Origin: Candidatus Pacearchaeota archaeon CG1_02_39_14
GTDB lineage: Archaea; Nanobdellota; Nanobdellia; Pacearchaeales; GW2011-AR1
Direction of reading: 5' to 3'
Assembly: GCA_001872315.1 (NCBI GenBank)
Contig: MNVZ01000007.1
Span: 1 to 50,110, forward strand
Length of the DNA stretch: 50,110 nt
Of this stretch, positions 46,671 to 50,110 are shown piece by piece. The translations under genes and the position numbers were made by a program. Under the pieces are notes generated by a model that was given only the letters and a program-made list of their open reading frames with translations, was not told the origin of the DNA and ran no database searches. How positions within the stretch are numbered: the stretch's first letter is position 1; each line of letters begins with the position of its first letter.

Positions 46671-47210
46671 ATGTCAAAGATAGAGGCAAGGATAATAATG
46701 GAGCTGATGGGACGCCCTGCGGCCCATGTCAAAGAAACCCTCCAGACTCTTTTAACTCGTCTTGGTTCGGAGAAAGGGGTAACAATTCTTAATAAAAAGA
46801 ACTATGACCCAAAGAAAATAAATGACTCAAATGAACTATACAGCTGTTTCGCCGAAGTTGAGCTTCAATTAGAATCTATAGAATCTATGCTATACGTAAT
46901 TTTTGCATATTCACCTTCAAATCTTGAAATCATCTCGCCTGAAAATCTGAAGATTTCAAACGCAGACTTAAATGTCTTTTTCAACAGCCTTTTGGACAGA
47001 ATACACACTCACGGGGCAATTCTAAAAAGAGCCGTCGGGGAAAGGGATATTCTTTTGAGACAAATGGAATATTTAAGCCAGAACCTTGGAAGCAAAGTGA
47101 CTGATCTTCTTAAAAAGAAAGAGTCGGTTTCACCTAAACTTTCTCCAGCCAATATTCAGAAAGGCAATGCAAAAAAGCCTAAGTCAGGCAAGAAAAAATC
47201 TAAAAAATAG
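46671..47210 (+). CDS. hypothetical protein, Lys-rich C-terminus
   Basis: 179 aa ORF. Confidence 0.65.
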   Translation: MSKIEARIIMELMGRPAAHVKETLQTLLTRLGSEKGVTILNKKNYDPKKINDSNELYSCFAEVELQLESIESMLYVIFAYSPSNLEIISPENLKISNADLNVFFNSLLDRIHTHGAILKRAVGERDILLRQMEYLSQNLGSKVTDLLKKKESVSPKLSPANIQKGNAKKPKSGKKKSKK

Positions 47211-48438
47211 GGACTATTTTTCTGTCAACCCTTCCCATTCTCTCCTTGAAAGGGTCATTCTGTCTTTTTGTCTTCATATATTTAAACCCGATGAAAGCGA
47301 GTATAATCAAAAGCACTGCTCCGAGCACATAGCCAACCCATGCGAGGCCCCCACTCTCTTCGGAAGCAACACAGGCTCCAAGGCAGCATTCTTTGACATC
47401 TCTCGAGATTACTAAATCCCCTGCGCATACTTCAGATGCCGAACATTTTACTCCCTGAAGCTCCGAACAGTAATAATTGACCTCAAGGCTCCCATTATTT
47501 CCTTCCGGAATTATTATCTCCTCCCCCTCTTCAACATATTCAACTATAATCGGGAATTCAAAGCTTTCGTTTCCATACTCAATCAATATAATTTCCTCAA
47601 CTCTTTCCTCAAATCCGGAAAGAACAACATTAAAAGTGTAATGCTGGCCGGGCTCAAGCTCATCTGGGAATGAAGGGTCAAGGCTTATTATTTCTTCATT
47701 ATAAGAGACTGAAAATTCCTCTATAATTTCCTCTCCTGTGTTTATAAGGGTAAACTCATATTTAGCTTCGGAGCCAAAAATAATTCTGCTGTCTATTTCG
47801 ACTGGATTAAACTTTATCCGCTTTTCCGGCTCTTCTATCTCTTTTGTTATCAGTGTGGGAACAACGTAGCTCCCAACATTAACGCTGTAAAATCCTCCGC
47901 TCACTTCTTCAGTGCTAAACATAATAATATTTTCTCCAGGATTAAGAAGAATGCTTCTCTCAAATGGAAAGTTAACTTCTATCTGCTGGTTGGTATCAAT
48001 GTTTGAAGTGACCTTTATGCTGAAATCGTCAGAGCTGACCACAATTCCGGGACTTATAGTATAATCTATTATCTCTCCCGTAACATTGAAGTTTTGCTCA
48101 AAATCAATCTGCTCTTGCCTTCCATTTACTGTTGTTTCGACATCCTCAATTCTTAGGGTGTACTCTGAACTCTCATTACCCTCAAGCTCAAGGAAAGGCA
48201 TAACCGCATAAAGATAGTAAGTTCCTTCAATTCTTTTTATATCATAATCAAATGGGACATCAATGTGCCCGTCTCTTAAAAATCTGACATCCTCATAAGC
48301 TATTGAGTCAAGTATGTTCCCCATTATCTGGATAATCATTGTTTCTCCCGGTCGGTAACTTCCTTGCATGTCAGTTGAGATTGCAATGGCTCCAGGAAGA
48401 AGGACGATGAGTATCAGGACAAATAACACTTTTTTCAT
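47200..48438 (-). CDS. secreted CARDB-like protein with Cys module and C-terminal TM
   Basis: Signal peptide; FTLINTGEEIIEEFSVSYNEE; YYCSELQGVKCSASEVCAGDLVISRDVKECCLGACVAS; TM. Confidence 0.72.
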   Translation of the reverse strand: MKKVLFVLILIVLLPGAIAISTDMQGSYRPGETMIIQIMGNILDSIAYEDVRFLRDGHIDVPFDYDIKRIEGTYYLYAVMPFLELEGNESSEYTLRIEDVETTVNGRQEQIDFEQNFNVTGEIIDYTISPGIVVSSDDFSIKVTSNIDTNQQIEVNFPFERSILLNPGENIIMFSTEEVSGGFYSVNVGSYVVPTLITKEIEEPEKRIKFNPVEIDSRIIFGSEAKYEFTLINTGEEIIEEFSVSYNEEIISLDPSFPDELEPGQHYTFNVVLSGFEERVEEIILIEYGNESFEFPIIVEYVEEGEEIIIPEGNNGSLEVNYYCSELQGVKCSASEVCAGDLVISRDVKECCLGACVASEESGGLAWVGYVLGAVLLIILAFIGFKYMKTKRQNDPFKERMGRVDRKIVPIF

Positions 48439-48542
48439 ATCTTCCCTAATAAAAAGAGTTATATAAATTTAATCAAGTTAATCGGAAATGCCTGCATAAT
48501 CTTTAAATAAGACTGAATTTAGATATTAAATGCACGGGTAAA

Positions 48543-49502
48543 ATGGCAAAAGAATACAAATTCATAATCTTGGGGGCTGGAGGAACAGGTCTTGCAGCAG
48601 GAATGTACGCTGCCCGTCTTGGCTTGAAAACTCTTATCCTCGGATATTCTCATGGCTCTGAACTTCCTGTAGGAGGGGTTATAACAACTACGAATATAGT
48701 TGAAAACTATCCGGGCTTCAAGAAGCTCACAGGAACAGAAATTGCCAAAAAAATAGAAGATCATGCCAGAGAGTATGAATTAGTTGACATAGTGGAAGAG
48801 AAGGCAATGAGCGTCAAAAAAGAGGGAAAATTTTTCATTGTGAACACAGAAGAGTCTGAATATAAGGCGAATGCAGTCCTTTTTGCGACAGGTACAAAGT
48901 GGAGAAAGCTTCCTGAAGAAATAAAGGGAGGCAGGGAATTTGAGAACCGCGGGGTAAATTACTGCGCTCTTTGTGACGGTCCGCTTTTCAAAAACAAGAC
49001 TGTTGCGGTTATAGGAGGCAGCGATTCTGCGGCAAAAGATGCCCTTGTCCTTGCAGAACATGCAAAAAAGGTCTATATTATATACAGAGGGAACGAAATT
49101 CACCCGGAGCCAATAAATCTTCAGAGAGTGAATGCAAATAAAAAGATAGAATTAATCACCAACACAAACCTGACTGAAGTTAAGGGAAAGGACTTTGTCG
49201 AATCAGTTATGCTTGATAAAAAATACAACGGAAGCAGCGAACTTAAGCTTGATGGAATCTTTGTTGCTATAGGCCATCTTGTCCTATCTGATTTAGCCAA
49301 GCCTCTTGGGGTTGAGCTGAACAAGAAAAATGAAATCATAATAGACCACAAGGATTCTTCAACAAACGTTCCTGGCATCTTTGCAGCAGGAGATGTGGCT
49401 GATAAGCCATTCAAGCAGCTCATTACAGGGGTTGCAGAAGGGTGCACCGCAGCGCATTCCGCCTACGAGTACATAACAAAATCATTTGTTGAGACTTCTT
49501 AA
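48543..49502 (+). CDS. trxB: thioredoxin-disulfide reductase family flavoprotein
   Basis: LGAGGTGLAAGMYAARLG, CALCDG redox motif, AVIGGSDSAAKDAL, GIFAAGDVAD. Confidence 0.93.
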   Translation: MAKEYKFIILGAGGTGLAAGMYAARLGLKTLILGYSHGSELPVGGVITTTNIVENYPGFKKLTGTEIAKKIEDHAREYELVDIVEEKAMSVKKEGKFFIVNTEESEYKANAVLFATGTKWRKLPEEIKGGREFENRGVNYCALCDGPLFKNKTVAVIGGSDSAAKDALVLAEHAKKVYIIYRGNEIHPEPINLQRVNANKKIELITNTNLTEVKGKDFVESVMLDKKYNGSSELKLDGIFVAIGHLVLSDLAKPLGVELNKKNEIIIDHKDSSTNVPGIFAAGDVADKPFKQLITGVAEGCTAAHSAYEYITKSFVETS

Positions 49503-50072
49503 CTTTAGATATTCATAAATCGGGCCTATTGCTGCTCCAAAAAGAGGATAATAAATTAAATCATCTAAAGGCATTTTTAAAATCACAATTTCAGGTACAT
49601 TCTCGAAATACCAAAAACCCAGCCATCCGGGAGTGAGAATTTCAACAAGATTATAAATTATAATGGACGCTGCAAGGAACAATGCTCCCGTGATTAAAGA
49701 GCTTTTTATGGTTTCAGGTCTTTTATAATAAATTCTCATCAGTCCAAGGACGAGGATGGCTGTAGTCGTGATAAATGTGTTCAAGCCAAAAAAGAAGTGA
49801 AGGACAAGAAATAATCCTAAGACTATTCCTATAATGGCTCCATATTTATTATAGTCTATCTCTGCCTTTTTTGTCTTCCCTGAAATCCAGCAAAACAATC
49901 CCATAGCAAAACCTCCCTTTGCGAAGGCATAAAGAAAGTCTTCAATTGCAGGAATATTGCCTGATAGGGTCAGAGGCATCCACCAGTCGCGTATATAAAT
50001 TACATTCAGAAAGATGCCCATGACTCCCAGGCCAACCGAGATAAGAGTCAATTCTTTTCTTATTTCTTTCAA
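49482..50072 (-). CDS. hypothetical multi-TM membrane protein
   Basis: 196 aa, several hydrophobic segments. Confidence 0.65.
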   Translation of the reverse strand: MKEIRKELTLISVGLGVMGIFLNVIYIRDWWMPLTLSGNIPAIEDFLYAFAKGGFAMGLFCWISGKTKKAEIDYNKYGAIIGIVLGLFLVLHFFFGLNTFITTTAILVLGLMRIYYKRPETIKSSLITGALFLAASIIIYNLVEILTPGWLGFWYFENVPEIVILKMPLDDLIYYPLFGAAIGPIYEYLKLRSLNK

Positions 50073-50110
50073 TTTTAAAAAGAAAAAAAGCCATCCTGCC
50101 AGAAAAAACA

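Noticed and set aside
1-50110. CRISPR array, rRNA genes or transposase
   Set aside because: No regularly spaced repeats, rRNA-like stretches or transposase motifs seen by eye; a computed repeat search was not possible

Overview
The window is about 50 kb from an AT-rich archaeal genome, most likely a DPANN lineage (Pacearchaeota/Woesearchaeota-like; inferred from gene content and protein features, not tested). Left part (0-22 kb): information-processing genes. These include the L3-L4-L23-L2-S19 ribosomal cluster, an L1-L10-orf-L12 stalk cluster, SecE-Spt5-orf-L11, L40e, L37Ae, eIF5A, RpoP, prefoldin, FtsZ and SepF. Two tRNAs (Ser-UGA, Pro-UGG) each lie near a free-standing LAGLIDADG endonuclease gene, and there is a small toxin-antitoxin-like island at 10.3-12.1 kb. 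Right part (22-50 kb): mostly cell-surface genes. These include a NEW3/CARDB-like surface protein followed by an archaeosortase-like gene and DedA, a large S-layer protein with a structured leader, and a ~9.5 kb minus-strand operon (30.7-40.2 kb). That operon encodes several small proteins with class III (type IV pilin-like) KGQ/RGQ N-termini, two paralogous Cys-rich giant proteins and a ribbon-helix-helix protein; it is the best candidate for an undescribed system. PCNA and a probable single-chain primase follow, then a secreted thermonuclease, more Cys-rich anchored proteins and a thioredoxin reductase. All calls come from reading the sequence and supplied ORFs; no database search was run.
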